A stretch of DNA of 64,000 nucleotides. It comes from Cricetomys ansorgei. Taxonomy: Eukaryota; Chordata; Mammalia; Rodentia; Nesomyidae. Location: contig JAMJFZ010001133.1 of the NCBI GenBank assembly GCA_026225945.1, forward strand, positions 10,723,501 through 10,787,500. The letters are read 5' to 3'. Within the stretch, counting starts at the first letter, position 1, and every line of letters starts with the position of its first letter. Shown here in pieces: positions 32,345 to 43,119 of this stretch. The position numbers and the translations under genes are program-made. The notes beneath the pieces are model-generated. The model was not told the origin of the DNA, did no database searches, and worked only from the letters and a program-made list of their open reading frames with translations.

Positions 32345-35040
32345 TAGCTTGACTCTGAAAAAATCTCTTCTAGCTCTGTCAGACTCCACAAAGGAAACAA
32401 ATCCAGACCCAGGTGCCCTGCTCCAGGACTTGCAACAACAGCTTCCTAAGGTATGGACTGAGACAAATACCCCAGGCTTGGCACTGCACCGCCTACCAGC
32501 TGTGGCAAGCCTCTTGGCTACAGCCAGGCCCATACAGGTCTGATAATACCCCATACACCAAAAAAACTAGACTGAAAACTGCTCCTCATATCAAGAGGCT
32601 GTTAGGAGCTAAAGTCCTCATCCCATGCCACTTGAGTTGGAATATCCCTTTCCGTATTCCAAATCCATTCGCTTTGCTCACTCTCCTCCTCCCAAACCAT
32701 CAGGTCTATACAGTCCTGGGCCTTGAGGATTCTCTTCTCCATTTCCCTGGCACCAGTGAGCTAGTTCATATTTGCCTTTGAATAGACTGATCCAATGTCC
32801 AATGAGATTAGCCAGCTAACATGGACATGACTCCCTCCAAAATTCCCCTTTGCTCTTTGGGGAGACATTACAAAAGGTCTTAGCGGGATTCAGGGTGTCA
32901 CACCCCGACTCCACTCTGCTCCAGTATGTAGATGATCTTTTACTGGCAGCAGCTGACTCTGCCACCTGTTCAAAAGACAACTAGCTCCAGCTGCTCCAGA
33001 CATTGGGATATCGTGTCTCCAAACAGCAGCCTCAGCTCTGCTGGGAGATCTCATCTGGGATATCAGCAAGCTCAAGGCTGGAAACTCTCAACGCTGCCCC
33101 GAAGGAAGCCATCCTCCGGATTCCTTGCTCTCCAAATCAAGAAGCAGGTCTGATGAAAATTCCGGGGAGCTAGGATATTGCAGGCTCTGAAACCCTGGGT
33201 TTGCTGAAATAGTCCAACCCCTTCATTCTGCCACTGTAGGAGACCAGCCTTTAAAATGGACTGAAACAGAGGAACAGCTTTCCAACAACTGAGCAGACTC
33301 TAAGCCCCTGCCTTGGCCCTAGCAGGTGTCACTAAACCATTCCACCTTCTCATCCCTGAGACACTGCAAAGGGAGTTTTGACTCAGACCCTGGGATCTTG
33401 GCGGAGGCCTCTAGCACAGGTGCCCAAGGGCCTGGCCCCAGTGAACTCCGGTCAGCCATCCTGTTTGTGTACCGTATCTGCAACTGCTATACTAGTAAGG
33501 GAACCTGACAAGTGCACCCTGGGCCAGCACCTGACTTTAAGGGCTCCTCACGCTGTGGAAACACTGCTAAGGTAGTGGATGTCAAATGTCCACATCACTC
33601 AATATCAGAGTCTGTTGCTTGATCAGCCCTGGCTCACTGTTGCTGCTGCACATAAACCTGGCATTGATACCTGATTACAGAGCTAAAGTCCCCTCCACGA
33701 CTGTGAGGACTTGTGGGCATTTCTCAGGCCAGCCACCCAAACCTCCAGCATAATCCCCTGACTGAGGCAGAGGCTGATCTGTTTACCGGTGAAAAAGGAG
33801 AGCCAGAGCAACAGTGACCAACCAGTGGGCTATCATATGTGTTCAAGTCTTGCCACGCAGAGCACACTATGGGCCCAAAAGGCAAAGCTGGTTGCTCTCA
33901 TTCAAGCCCTACACTAGAGAAAGAACAAATAACATTTATACAAACAAATGTACAAATGTAAACATTTATACAAACAGCATGTATACCTTTGCTGCCCTTC
34001 AAATCCATGCCATGATTTATAAGAAAACAGGTCTACTGATTACAAAAAAAAATTAAAAAGAAAGAAAGAAAGAAAGAAACCAATCAAACAACAAAACAAA
34101 CCTGTTACACCTTTATCCCAGGTGTACACCTTTATCCCAGCTCTCAGAAGCAGAAGCAGGAGGATCTCTGAATTCAAGGCCAGCCTGGTCTACAGAGCAA
34201 GTTCCAGATCAACCAGAGCTACACAGAGAAACACTATCCACCCCCTCTACCCCCCAAAAAATAACTTTTTTGGTTGTTGTTTTTTCAGAACAGGCTCCCA
34301 AAGGAGTTGCTGCCCTCCATTGCAAGGGCCATCAAACAGCCAACACACCTGAAGCCCAGGATCAGGCAGCAGACAACAGAGGTGCCTGTGGAGACCTCTC
34401 TGTCTTGCCCATTGCTTTTCCTGATCCCCAGCTTCCTCTCCAACCCACTTCCTCCCAGAAAGAAGAGGACAAGGCCCCTCCCAAGATGCAAAACAGGATC
34501 AGAGTGGAGGGTGGATTTTCAAGAATTCAAGAATTTCCTCCCTTTGGCCCTCTGGTGCCTTTGGGGGCATCAGCTGCACCAGACCACCCATCTGGGTCCC
34601 ACTAGAAGAGTTATTAATTTTTCAGGCACCAGATTCTGCATCTCTGAGAGATAGCTGCCTTTAAATGTCTCTCCAGCCACAGGTCAACACAAAACAAGGA
34701 ACAAAAGTGTCCCCGCTCTTTGTCTAAGGGGGCTTAGCCCCTGGTTAAAAAGTAAAAAGCTGGCTTCCCAGAGCTGAAGCTTCTTCATTCTGGGCATGAG
34801 TATCTGTTACTGTGTGTGGACACCTTCTCAGGATGGATAAAAGCCTTTGCTTTTATCTGGAGATAGACTGCCCCAACAGTGGTCACAATTCTTTCTTTTG
34901 CATGAGATTATTCCAAGGATCAGCTAAGAGACCTGAATTCACTTCATCCATGACTCAAATGGTCAGTAAGGCCTTAAATGTAACCTGAAACTCCGCTAAA
35001 CCCACTGACCTCAGAACTCTGGACAGTTCAAACACATAAA
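32345..35040 (+). pseudogene. Broken gammaretrovirus-like pol
   Basis: On the plus strand, in shifting frames, parts of pol occur in the right order. The RT amino-terminal part is at about 32440-32720. The palm with a YVDD active-site box is at 32925-32936, followed by a leucine-rich 'LLLAA' segment. Connection-domain pieces lie at about 33395-33570, RNase H pieces at about 33820-33920 and again at 34290-34375, and an integrase core piece with 'VDTFSGW' at about 34815-34850. The YVDD box and the segment types fit class I (gammaretrovirus-like) endogenous retroviruses. Many stops, frameshifts and deletions make it non-functional. A B1 and an A-rich insert interrupt RNase H (about 33930-34265). 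Flanking LTRs were not identified, and no env was recognised beyond 35040. Confidence 0.7.
34104..34240 (+). mobile_element. B1 SINE inside the broken pol
   Basis: 'gaattcaaggccagcctggt', 'gagcaagttccagatcaacc' and 'gctacacagagaaac' identify a B1 in plus orientation. It is preceded by an (AAAG)n tract (34051-34079) and lies between two parts of the RNase H region. Confidence 0.75.
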
Positions 35041-36085
35041 CTTGATTAGATTATTTTTTAATCTAGATTATTTTTTAAAACCAGTAAAAATTGGCCCAAC
35101 CTTTTATCCCTGGCCCTTATTAGGACAAGATGTATCCCTGACAAGACAGCATTCACCCCTGTGAGATCATGTTTGCAAGGCCACCCCCTTTGTTGCCCAT
35201 TTAAGATAACCTAACTTAACCACTGAGCCATCTCTCCAGATCCTTGAAGTGGCTTGTAAGCAGAGAAGTGTCGTTGGAATGGGTGTCAAATGGTAGTTGG
35301 CCAGGGGGGGTATATGGACAATTGCAGGCTCAATGACAAGGAAGACACTCGCCATTATTCAAGCCTGATTTCTGCATGACAGAAGGAACTGCCTTTGAAC
35401 AACTTCTGGGCTGAACCTCTTGGTGCCAATTATAGTTGTTAGTCTGTCTCTTGTGGGTTGGAAAATAACAAAAGACAATTTTCTGAGATGCAAGATGGAA
35501 CAACCTAGGCAGAGGGCTGCAGTCTTCCAGGGCTGAGCCCTGGACTCAACTGTACTGCCAACCCAAGCCAAGCGGACCTGCCTACCCCTGAGCCTGATTA
35601 CCCAGATAATCTATTGATTGAAAGCTCTATACCCAGATACAAAGTCTTCTTTTGCATTAATGAACAGAATCCTATAATCCACTTCCCCAAATGCTAGGCT
35701 GGCTAACCTGTTGCCACTAGGCAAAGGTTAAGACCAAGAGACGCAGGTGTTCCCAAATCTCATTAGTTGCTGAGGTGGAATTACAGAAATCCCTTTCATC
35801 AGTATGAACACAAAACAGATGAAGATAACAGAGGACAGGATAATCCAAGCATCAGTTGATTAGACTATAACTAGTTTCTAAGACTAACATTCTTTCTACA
35901 TTTCAAAAAGCTACACCCAGAAAGTTGGATCACACAGGCCATTGAAGGTGGTCCTTACTAACACAGCCATGGTGCCAGATCAAAAGATCAAAAGATTAAA
36001 TGTTCATTCCACTACAGAGCAGACTAATAGTGATCCAAAAGGAGAAAGAAAATTCCAAATGTTAGCAAACACCCCTCCCACACCG
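35041..36085. other. No gene recognised
   Basis: Probably contains remains of the retroviral element and a stray B2 head ('ttaaccactgagccatctctc' at about 35217). The minus-strand frame 35359-35571 is open but unrecognised. Confidence 0.4.
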
Positions 36086-36089
36086 ACTG

Positions 36090-36205
36090 CCTCCCCATAT
36101 TTTGTATTCCATGTTGTCCTTGACTGTTGTAACCCAAGCTGGCCCTGAATTTGCTGCAATCCTTCTGTCTTAGCTTCCCAGATGCTACAATTACAGGCTT
36201 GAGAA
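36090..36205 (-). mobile_element. B1-type SINE, diverged
   Basis: Reverse phrases 'cccaagctggccctgaattt' and 'agatgctacaattacaggc' mark an old B1-like copy. Confidence 0.5.
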
Positions 36206-36450
36206 ACATTCTCTCTCAAATTTTCCAAGTGTAAATTTTCTAGGAAAACCATTTTTGAACCAAGAAATTAACACTGGAATAATTTCTAGTCCCAACATTT
36301 TATAGATGCGGAAAGGCTAGCATGAAACAGATGAGCTCTGAGCTTGGATAACAGTCAGTTCCAGTGAAGTCTGACTGTAGTTAGATCAACTAATATATTA
36401 GCCATTACTTTCCTGAGTGATTTGAATGACAGATTCGAAAGACAGCTGTA

Positions 36451-36605
36451 AGCCAGATGTGGTATTGTAGACCTTTAGTTCCAGCACTCGGGAGACAGAA
36501 AAAGGTAGATCTCTATGAGTTTCAGGCCAGCCAATGCTGCATAGTAAGATCCTGTCTCAAAACAAATAAATAAACAAAAATCACCACACACACACACACA
36601 CACAT
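36451..36605 (+). mobile_element. B1 SINE with (CA)n
   Basis: 'ccagatgtggtattgtagac', 'ttccagcactcgggagacag', 'aagatcctgtctcaaaac', an AAAT tail and a CA run at about 36584-36604. Confidence 0.8.
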
Positions 36606-37237
36606 ACACAAAAGCAAAAACAAAACCACAGAAGATAGTTGTAAAGTGCCTTGTCTTTAGTTACTATTGAAAGTATAGTTTTTATTGAGACAGTTTAAAA
36701 CTGTGTTTTGGATGTATGTAGCCATCTTCCCCCTTGTGTTGTTCGGGTCCAAATGAGGGTCTCATGTATGTTAGCTCATTGTGACACCAATGTGCTATTC
36801 CACAAGCTTCATGGGTACATGATGGTTTAAGATCTAGAGCTAGAACATTTAGAAACAAGGCGTGCAAATGTAGACATATGCTATTTTAGTTTTTGGAAAC
36901 ATCTTATAGATTTGAATCCTGGGCCTTGCCAGACTGAGTGACACCCTCAGCCACATCATATGCTAGATTATCTTGTTTCAGATGATGCACAAATCGGAAA
37001 AAGCAGAAAGACGACATTCAATGGAGCTCAGTTTTAGATTGCAGAGTTTTTCCAAGTTGGAATCTTCTAGAGCTCAAACATGCAACACAACTCAAATATC
37101 CTGTTTTCAGTTTGTTGTTGAAACATAAGATTATTTAAAGTACATATGGCATCTTTGGAGACAAACTAGTTTCTTTCCAGGCACTCTCTCAGTCATCTGT
37201 TGATTAGAAATTCCATTTTTAAATGTTAAACCTCAGT
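36606..37237. other. No feature recognised
   Basis: Unassigned AT-rich DNA. Confidence 0.5.
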
Positions 37238-37388
37238 GTAGGATGAGCTGTGCATTCCTTGCATTCTCAGGAGAATGAAGGTGGACCGGCCAAGGAGTTC
37301 AAGGTCATCCTTAGCTACATACACAGTTTGAAGCCAGCCTGGACTACAGGAGACCTTGCCTCAAAAACCAAAATAAATAAATAAAAGT
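37238..37388 (+). mobile_element. B1-like SINE
   Basis: 'gcattctcaggagaatgaag', 'agttcaaggtcatccttagc', 'gaagccagcctggactaca' and an AAAT tail. A B1 relative (RSINE or PB1-like), plus. Confidence 0.6.
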
Positions 37389-37539
37389 ATTAAACCTTAG
37401 AATAGAGACTGTTTCCATGAGTTTAAAGAGATATACATTTGTCTCTTTATTTTCTGGCACAGGGGACTTTACATAACGGTGAGCTGCCTGAATCAGCCAA
37501 ATCCAATATTTAATCTTTTTCTCCCTCCCTCTTTCATTT

Positions 37540-37736
37540 TTTTTTTTTCAAATGTATATGGGTGTTTTGCCTACAGGTATGTTTCTGTAGCACACTCATT
37601 CCTAGTAAATGCAGAGGCCAGAAGAGGGCAACAGATCCCCTGGAATTAGACTTTCATACAGTTGTGAGCCACCCTGTGGTCCTCTGCCAGAGCACTCAGT
37701 TCTCTTAACCTCTGAGCCATTCATTCCTCCAGCCCC
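37540..37736 (-). mobile_element. B3-type SINE with CTCF-like word
   Basis: Reverse B3: 'ggccagaagagggcaacaga', 'tggaattagactttcata', 'gttctcttaacctctgagcc'. The word CCAGAAGAGGGCAA at 37618-37631 is the CTCF-like site this SINE type tends to carry. Confidence 0.8.
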
Positions 37737-37856
37737 AGAAATTTGATAGTCTTTTGTTTCCTGTTTTCACAGCTTCTCTGACACAGGTAATCTAAACATT
37801 ACAGAAAAACACAGGCACTCTTAACTACACAGCCATTATTTCTTGTTATTCTTTGG

Positions 37857-38005
37857 TTGTTTTTTTGGTTTGAGGCAGGGTTTCTCTGTGTTGCCCTGGC
37901 TGTCCTGAAGTTTTCTCTGTAGAACAGGCTGGACTCAAACTCAGAGATCCGCTCGCCTCTGCCTCCCAAGTACTAGGATTAAAGGTCTGCGCCACCACCA
38001 CCTGG
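37857..38005 (-). mobile_element. B1 SINE
   Basis: Reverse B1: 'ggcagggtttctctgtgttg', 'gaacaggctggactcaaact', 'aggattaaaggtctgcgcc'. Confidence 0.85.
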
Positions 38006-38065
38006 TTCTTGTTATTCTTTCAATCAACAAATGACAAGCAGTATGGTTGTTACTAGAAAATGCTA

Positions 38066-38205
38066 GCAGTAGGGCCTGGGAGTAAAGGTTCTTGCCACCA
38101 TCCTGAGGAATTCGATTTGATCTCCTCAGGGTCCACATGCTAGAATGAGAGAATGGAATCAAGAAAGTCATCCTCAGACCTCCATGCACACAATAAAAGC
38201 GTTGA
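38066..38205 (+). mobile_element. B2/B4A-type SINE fragment
   Basis: 'ctgggagtaaaggttcttgcc' and 'gacctccatgcacacaataaa' mark a worn tRNA-derived SINE in plus orientation. Confidence 0.5.
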
Positions 38206-39079
38206 AACGCAAGTAGTTTCATCTTCAGTCATTCATTACTATTCTGCACTCTTAGCCATTTGTCTGCAATCACATCTGACCCCCTTCCCCAGCTAGGATG
38301 CTATAGAAATAGGATGATTCGATTGGGGGGGGGGGGAGGAAAAAAAAAAAGAAAATGAACTGATATTATAAAACAGCAATGATTTCTTGCTTTGTAACTT
38401 GAACATTCATGCACACTAGTTTTCCAAGTAAAATGCCTTGTTAAACTTCCTCTCTGCCAGAAACGTCCGGCCATCTGCGCTCTACATGGCAACGTTTTCT
38501 TATTTAATACACATGTCCCACTCTTGGGAAAAGCATGGTAAAAGCTTTAATATGACAAGAAACAGAAATCAAATAGTGAAAACACGTTGTGTTTCAAAAT
38601 GAATGCAAGGTTTAGATTTGTGACACTATGAGAATTTGAAGTTTCATGTGCTCTCTATTAATTTTATGGCCATACTACGAGTCCTCAGTGTCAAAAAAAA
38701 TTTTTTTAAGTTATAATGTGCATGCAGTTTGGAGCTCAGAACTGGCTTATTTAAAATTTCATATAAGGACCTATTATTTAAAACAGGTTAAATTTCATCA
38801 GATGGTCTCAAAACCTCCAGGTACTAAAAAGTGGTATCACCAGTAGTGGAATGGAAAGCAAATTTGGGGCCTGAACAAGAGAAAGTCTGAATCTTGCACC
38901 CAGCCCTACTAACCGCACAAAACTCGATATCATTTGACTTCTCAGTGCCCCTATTTCCGAATCTGAAACTTGAGGGCTCCCTGTTAAATGGATAGCACAG
39001 CATCGGTAGGTGACAGGAGCACTTTCCGAACTGTCGATGTTGTATCCCCAGTGTTGTGGGAAATCACTTCAAATTTTTG
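38206..39079. other. No gene; G-run/A-run
   Basis: Unassigned DNA with a G run followed by an A run at about 38325-38351. Confidence 0.5.
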
Positions 39080-39236
39080 TTGTTTGCTTTGTTTTTCGAG
39101 ATAGAGTTTCTCTGTTGTAACTCTGGCTGTCCTGGAACTCACTCTGTAGACCAGGCTGGCCTCTAACTCACAGAGATCCGCCTGCCTCTGCCTCCCGAGT
39201 GCTGGGATTAAAGGCGTGGACCACTACCTCTCAGCC
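39080..39236 (-). mobile_element. B1 SINE
   Basis: Very clear reverse B1: 'tgtagaccaggctggcctct', 'cctgcctctgcctcccgagt', 'gctgggattaaaggcgtg'. Confidence 0.9.
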
Positions 39237-39249
39237 ATTTCAAATGTTT

Positions 39250-39445
39250 TTATGTTACTGTGGTGCGAGGGATGAAAGCCAGGGTCTCACACGGAGTCAG
39301 GAGTGCACGGACCTCTGAGCGATGCTTGCCGCCCAGCAACTGTATCCTTTTCACTTATTATTTCCCCTTTTCTTCTCCCAATACTAGGAACTAAACCTAA
39401 GGCCTCGGAGGGCGATCTCTACCACTAGGTTGCATCCCCAGTCCT
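39250..39445 (-). mobile_element. Two reverse ID/B4-type pieces
   Basis: 'gatgaaagccagggtctcac' with 'cctctgagcgatgcttgcc', then 'aggaactaaacctaaggcct' with 'ctaccactaggttgcatccc'. Confidence 0.6.
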
Positions 39446-39599
39446 CTTTTTGTTTTGAGACAGGGTCTTTTAAAGTCTTATTCCAATTGCATTTGAATCC
39501 ATTCAGTTGTAATCCAGGAAACCTAAACTTGAGACATCTCCAGCTTCACTTTATGAATTTCTGGGATTTCAGGCCTTTAGCTCCAGCTAAAACCTTTAC

Positions 39600-39608
39600 T
39601 CTACTAAT

Positions 39609-39640
<32 letters not shown>

Positions 39641-39658
39641 TTATTTATTTATTTATGT

Positions 39659-39692
<34 letters not shown>
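39600..39692. repeat. CTAT, TTTA and CTTG tetranucleotide repeats
   Basis: (CTAT)n from about 39606, then (TTTA)n, then (GCTT)n at 39659-39692. Confidence 0.9.
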
Positions 39693-39836
39693 TTGAGACA
39701 AGGTCTTACTATACAGCTCAGCTGGCATGGAACACACTGTATAGAACAGGCTGGCCTGGAACCCACAGAGATCTGACTGCCTTTGCCTCCCTGAGGGCTG
39801 CTCTTACAGGCTTGTGCCACTATGCCTGGCATGTTT
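39693..39836 (-). mobile_element. B1 SINE
   Basis: Reverse B1 with 'agacaaggtcttactataca', 'agaacaggctggcctggaac' and 'ggcttgtgccactatgcctg'. Confidence 0.8.
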
Positions 39837-39914
39837 ATGTTTTTTAGTAAAACACCTTTTATTGGAGCATTTCTCTAATTTTTTTTTTTCTCTGCTTTTA
39901 ATCCTTCCTTTCTC

Positions 39915-40108
39915 TAGTTTTCTCTTTTCTGGACAGGGTCTCATGTAGCCCAGACTACCTTGGAACTCACCTTGAACTCTTGATCTACCTGCCTCCACAT
40001 GTGAAGTGTTGGGATTGCTGGCATGTGCTACCTGAGGTTATGAGTATGAGGAACCCAGGGCGCTGTGCGTACTCAGCAGGAACTCTACCATCTGGCTAAA
40101 GCCCTGCT
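39915..40108 (-). mobile_element. B4-type SINE
   Basis: A reverse B1 half ('gacagggtctcatgtagccc', 'ctgcctccacatgtgaag') is fused to a reverse ID half ('gtatgaggaacccagggcgc', 'caggaactctaccatctgg'). Confidence 0.75.
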
Positions 40109-40710
40109 TTCTAAATCTTCTAAGTCAAGACTTCATTCGTCTTCGTGGAATTCATTTGACTAAAATTACTATGATGAATAGATAGCAGGAAGAAAATACT
40201 CATAAGCTACAGTAATTATGGACATACTGGTGTTTTCGGGATGTTTATACTTTTCTGCAGGTGCATTGATGATATTGATGGGAAAGCAAGAAACTGAAGC
40301 TCTAGTCTAGCACGTACTACTCTCTAAGTGTGATATTCTACCATTTATTAACTAAAGGAGGTCAAAGGTAATCTTCAAATTTACTTTCAATGTAACATTT
40401 TGTAGGGCTATCAGAAAAGAAAGTTTAACATGACATAACTTTTATCAAGGGCAGTTTGCCTGTTTCTTTCAAAATTCCCAATGCGCGTGCCTGCTCTCCC
40501 AGTGACTCCTATTTTTGCATGCTTCTCCATGCTTGTGAGGGTGTGAAATGACAGTTACACAAGGTTTTTCTTTAGAGAATAGTTTGTACCAGGCGAAGAC
40601 AGGAAACAAGTGAGATGCTCAGCAATGCCCTATGCTTCAGTAAACTGACATTTGACACAACGATAGAATAATCACCTATATCAACCTTTAAGATATATTT
40701 TTGTTTCTTT
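40109..40710. other. No feature recognised
   Basis: Unassigned DNA. Confidence 0.5.
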
Positions 40711-40711
40711 T

Positions 40712-40805
40712 TTTTTTTTTTGACCTTTGTATTAGGGACATGCTAATGTCCTTAGCATGCCTCACACATGCTAAGCCTGTGCTTTACCACTAGCCCATAC
40801 TATGA
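40712..40805 (-). mobile_element. ID-type SINE, diverged
   Basis: A T-rich start followed by reverse ID phrases ('gctttaccactagccc'). Confidence 0.5.
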
Positions 40806-41984
40806 CATTTAAAGAAAATTGGGGACAGTGGCCTTAGAGAAATGGAAGACTTGGGGGAAGTGTTAGGGAAACTCCTTTAACCAAATGCTCTCATCTGAAT
40901 GAGTCCCCAAGAAACCAGAATAGAAATGAGGTTAAGGCCAAATTCACAGCTGGATTTCATCGCCAATAATGATCCTCTAGTGCTCCGCCTGTTTCAGGGT
41001 GCGGCTGTCTGAGCTGAATGTGGGCCTACCCTGGCACAGTGTGATTATAAAGGGGAGGGGTAGCAGAGAGTTGTTCTTTGTGATCCTTTTAAGCTTTCTG
41101 ATTACTCAAGACTCCTAGCAGCTGCTCCAAAAGACCCCTGCACCTGCCAAAATTTGTAGTCAAGGTGAAGAGAAGAGATGACAACCAACCTTGGGCGCCA
41201 GCACCTCTGATTCAAGATCTCCTCCCACATCTCCTTTCCAATTAGTAGGAAGCCAATGCGGTACAGGGATTGTGAAGGAATGGGAGTCTAGATTAGACAG
41301 AAGCTAGAAACAAAGGGGAAGGAATAAACCTCTACTTGGTTTTCACCTTTGTAAGAAGCCTGGTTTTCTTTAGATGCCTCCCTTTAGGTAGAAGAATTCC
41401 ATATAAGAAAGAGCAGTGAAATATGCAGCAACAGGAAGTCAGGAGCTGTCTTTTCGGACGTATTAAAAACCCTAATATTCAACTTCAATTCTAAGGCATC
41501 CTAGCCATTAAAAGAAAACGTCATCCGTATTTCTTTCTAAAAGAGAAAGCAAATCAGAAAATCGGGCTAGGAAACATTTTCTTCTGCTCCGTAAGACAAA
41601 AAGGATCATTGTCTTTCCACCTTTGGCCCTGCAGACGCCGAGCTCATATTGGGAAAAGTGAGGTGCGGCTGGGAGTGGGCGATGACGCAGAAGCAGGCAG
41701 CTTAAAGGACCCTGGGAGGGGGGACTGTGCCCCAACACTTGGGTCTTATCTCCTTTTGTGACTTCCCTCACCAGCTCATCGCTTCCATTCCAAATAAACA
41801 AGAAACAAGCAACCCGTTAAACTTAATTAGGGGTAATAAAGTGACAAGGCTGTCTCTAAATGCTCTCCTCTGACCCTTCGGCCAGCACTCCGGTTCTCAG
41901 GGGACAGGGAGATTCCCGTGGTGGGAAAGCGGTTCCCACAGAAGAGCTCGGATCCGACACGCTACTGGATCGGTGTGCTTGTGC
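40806..41984. promoter_or_regulatory. Non-repetitive distal Foxo1 upstream region
   Basis: This is the first stretch left of the CpG island free of recognisable interspersed repeats, over 1 kb. Repeat-poor DNA next to a developmental transcription factor is commonly regulatory, but this is inference. A forkhead-type word ATAAACA lies at 41794-41800. Confidence 0.35.
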
Positions 41985-42373
41985 AACACTAGTGTCTTCT
42001 CCCCGCGCCGCACCTCTCTGGGGTTCAGGATGACTGGCGGCGGGGGGCCGGAGGGAACCGCAGAGGCTCAGCTTGCAGGTGTGCAAAGATAAGAGTGGGA
42101 AGGGGGACCGGGGACCGCAAAGCGACCGGTCTTCACCGTAGGATCTACGCGCCTTGGGGCGGCCGGGACAGAAGCCAGCTGAAGAAAACATTCCTCCAAA
42201 ACAAACCCCACCGACTTCCCCCGAGCTCCGCGAGGACGCGTGGGCGGAGCGGGCCGAGTGGAATCCACGAGGCGCCCCGCCGCCCACGTCGCGTCCGGGA
42301 GCGCGCCGCGGTCCCGCGCCGCCCCTGGAGCCCGGGTTTGGGCTCCGCGAGGAGTACTCGATCGCACTCTGTA

Positions 42374-42381
42374 GTAAACAA
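42374..42381 (+). promoter_or_regulatory. Forkhead (FOXO) consensus site
   Basis: GTAAACAA is the canonical FOXO/DAF-16 binding word. It lies about 350 bp upstream of the estimated transcription start. FOXO factors are known to act on the FOXO1 promoter, so feedback control is plausible; binding here is not shown by sequence alone. Confidence 0.5.
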
Positions 42382-42583
42382 AAGTATGGTCGCCGCCTCC
42401 ACGCCGGTTTGCCTCCTAGCAATCCAAACGAGAGACTCAGAAACACTAGAGAATTACAGAAAACAATAACGGGGATTGGGGGTGAAAAAAAAAAAGTGTG
42501 TGAGAAAGATAAACACCCCACTACCCCCCACCAACCTACTGCCGCCTCCCGAGGGAAAGCAGCTCCCGCCCAGCCCCGCGTTC

Positions 42584-42674
42584 ATTGGCCGCCCAGGCGG
42601 AGACGTGGAGCGCCCATTGGTCGCCCAGACCGTCCGTCAGGGGCGGGTCGGCGCGCGCGCCGCCGCGGGCGGGG
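42584..42674 (+). promoter_or_regulatory. Proximal promoter: two inverted CCAAT boxes and GC boxes
   Basis: Two ATTGG words (42584-42588 and 42616-42620) are 32 bp apart, about three helical turns, a usual NF-Y arrangement. GC boxes follow at 42640-42647 (GGGGCGGG) and 42667-42674 (GGGCGGGG). No TATA box is seen. They lie about 60-145 bp upstream of the estimated start site near 42730. Confidence 0.65.
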
Positions 42675-42729
42675 AGCCGCTGCAGATCCCGTAAGTCGGG
42701 AGGCTGCGGAGTCGCTGCAGTCCCCGTCG

Positions 42730-43119
42730 CCGCCACATTCAACAGGCAGCAGCGCCGCTGTCGCGCGGCCGCGGCGAGAGAGGAGAGAGAGAGAGAGAGA
42801 GAGCGCGGCCCCACGGCGTCCGCCCGTCTGCCCTTGCGTCCGCGGCCCTGTCAGCAGGAGCGTGGCGCCCGAGCTGCCGGGCCCCGCGGCCTGGTCCGTG
42901 TCCCGTCCAAGCCAAGAACTCGGAGGATCCTGGACGCCCGTGGCCCGGCGAAGTTAAGTTCTGGGCGCGTCCGTCCGCTGCGCCGCGCCTCGCTGCGGCG
43001 GCGTGCGTCCGCGGGCCGCGGCCCCCAATCTCGGAGCGACTCTCCGGTCGCCCGCTCCGCGCCCCGGGTGGCCGCGGCTCCGGTACTCTCTGCTGGTGGG
43101 GGAGGGGCGGGGGGTCACC
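42730..43119 (+). other. Foxo1: Foxo1 5' untranslated region (estimated)
   Basis: The estimated start rests on similarity, as I remember it, to the start of the human FOXO1 transcript ('gccacattcaacaggcagc' at 42732-42750) and on position relative to the CCAAT/GC boxes. There is no ATG in this interval. An in-frame stop TAA lies at 42955-42957; downstream of it the reading frame is open with non-AUG codons CTG (42961) and GTG (43003), so an N-terminal extension is possible only from a non-AUG start. A GA repeat sits at about 42776-42803 and a G-rich tract at 43095-43115. Confidence 0.6.

Noticed and set aside
42154..42957. 267-codon plus frame in the Foxo1 promoter/5' UTR
   Set aside because: Lies mostly upstream of the estimated start and ends at a stop in the leader. 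No family resemblance; GC-rich artefact.
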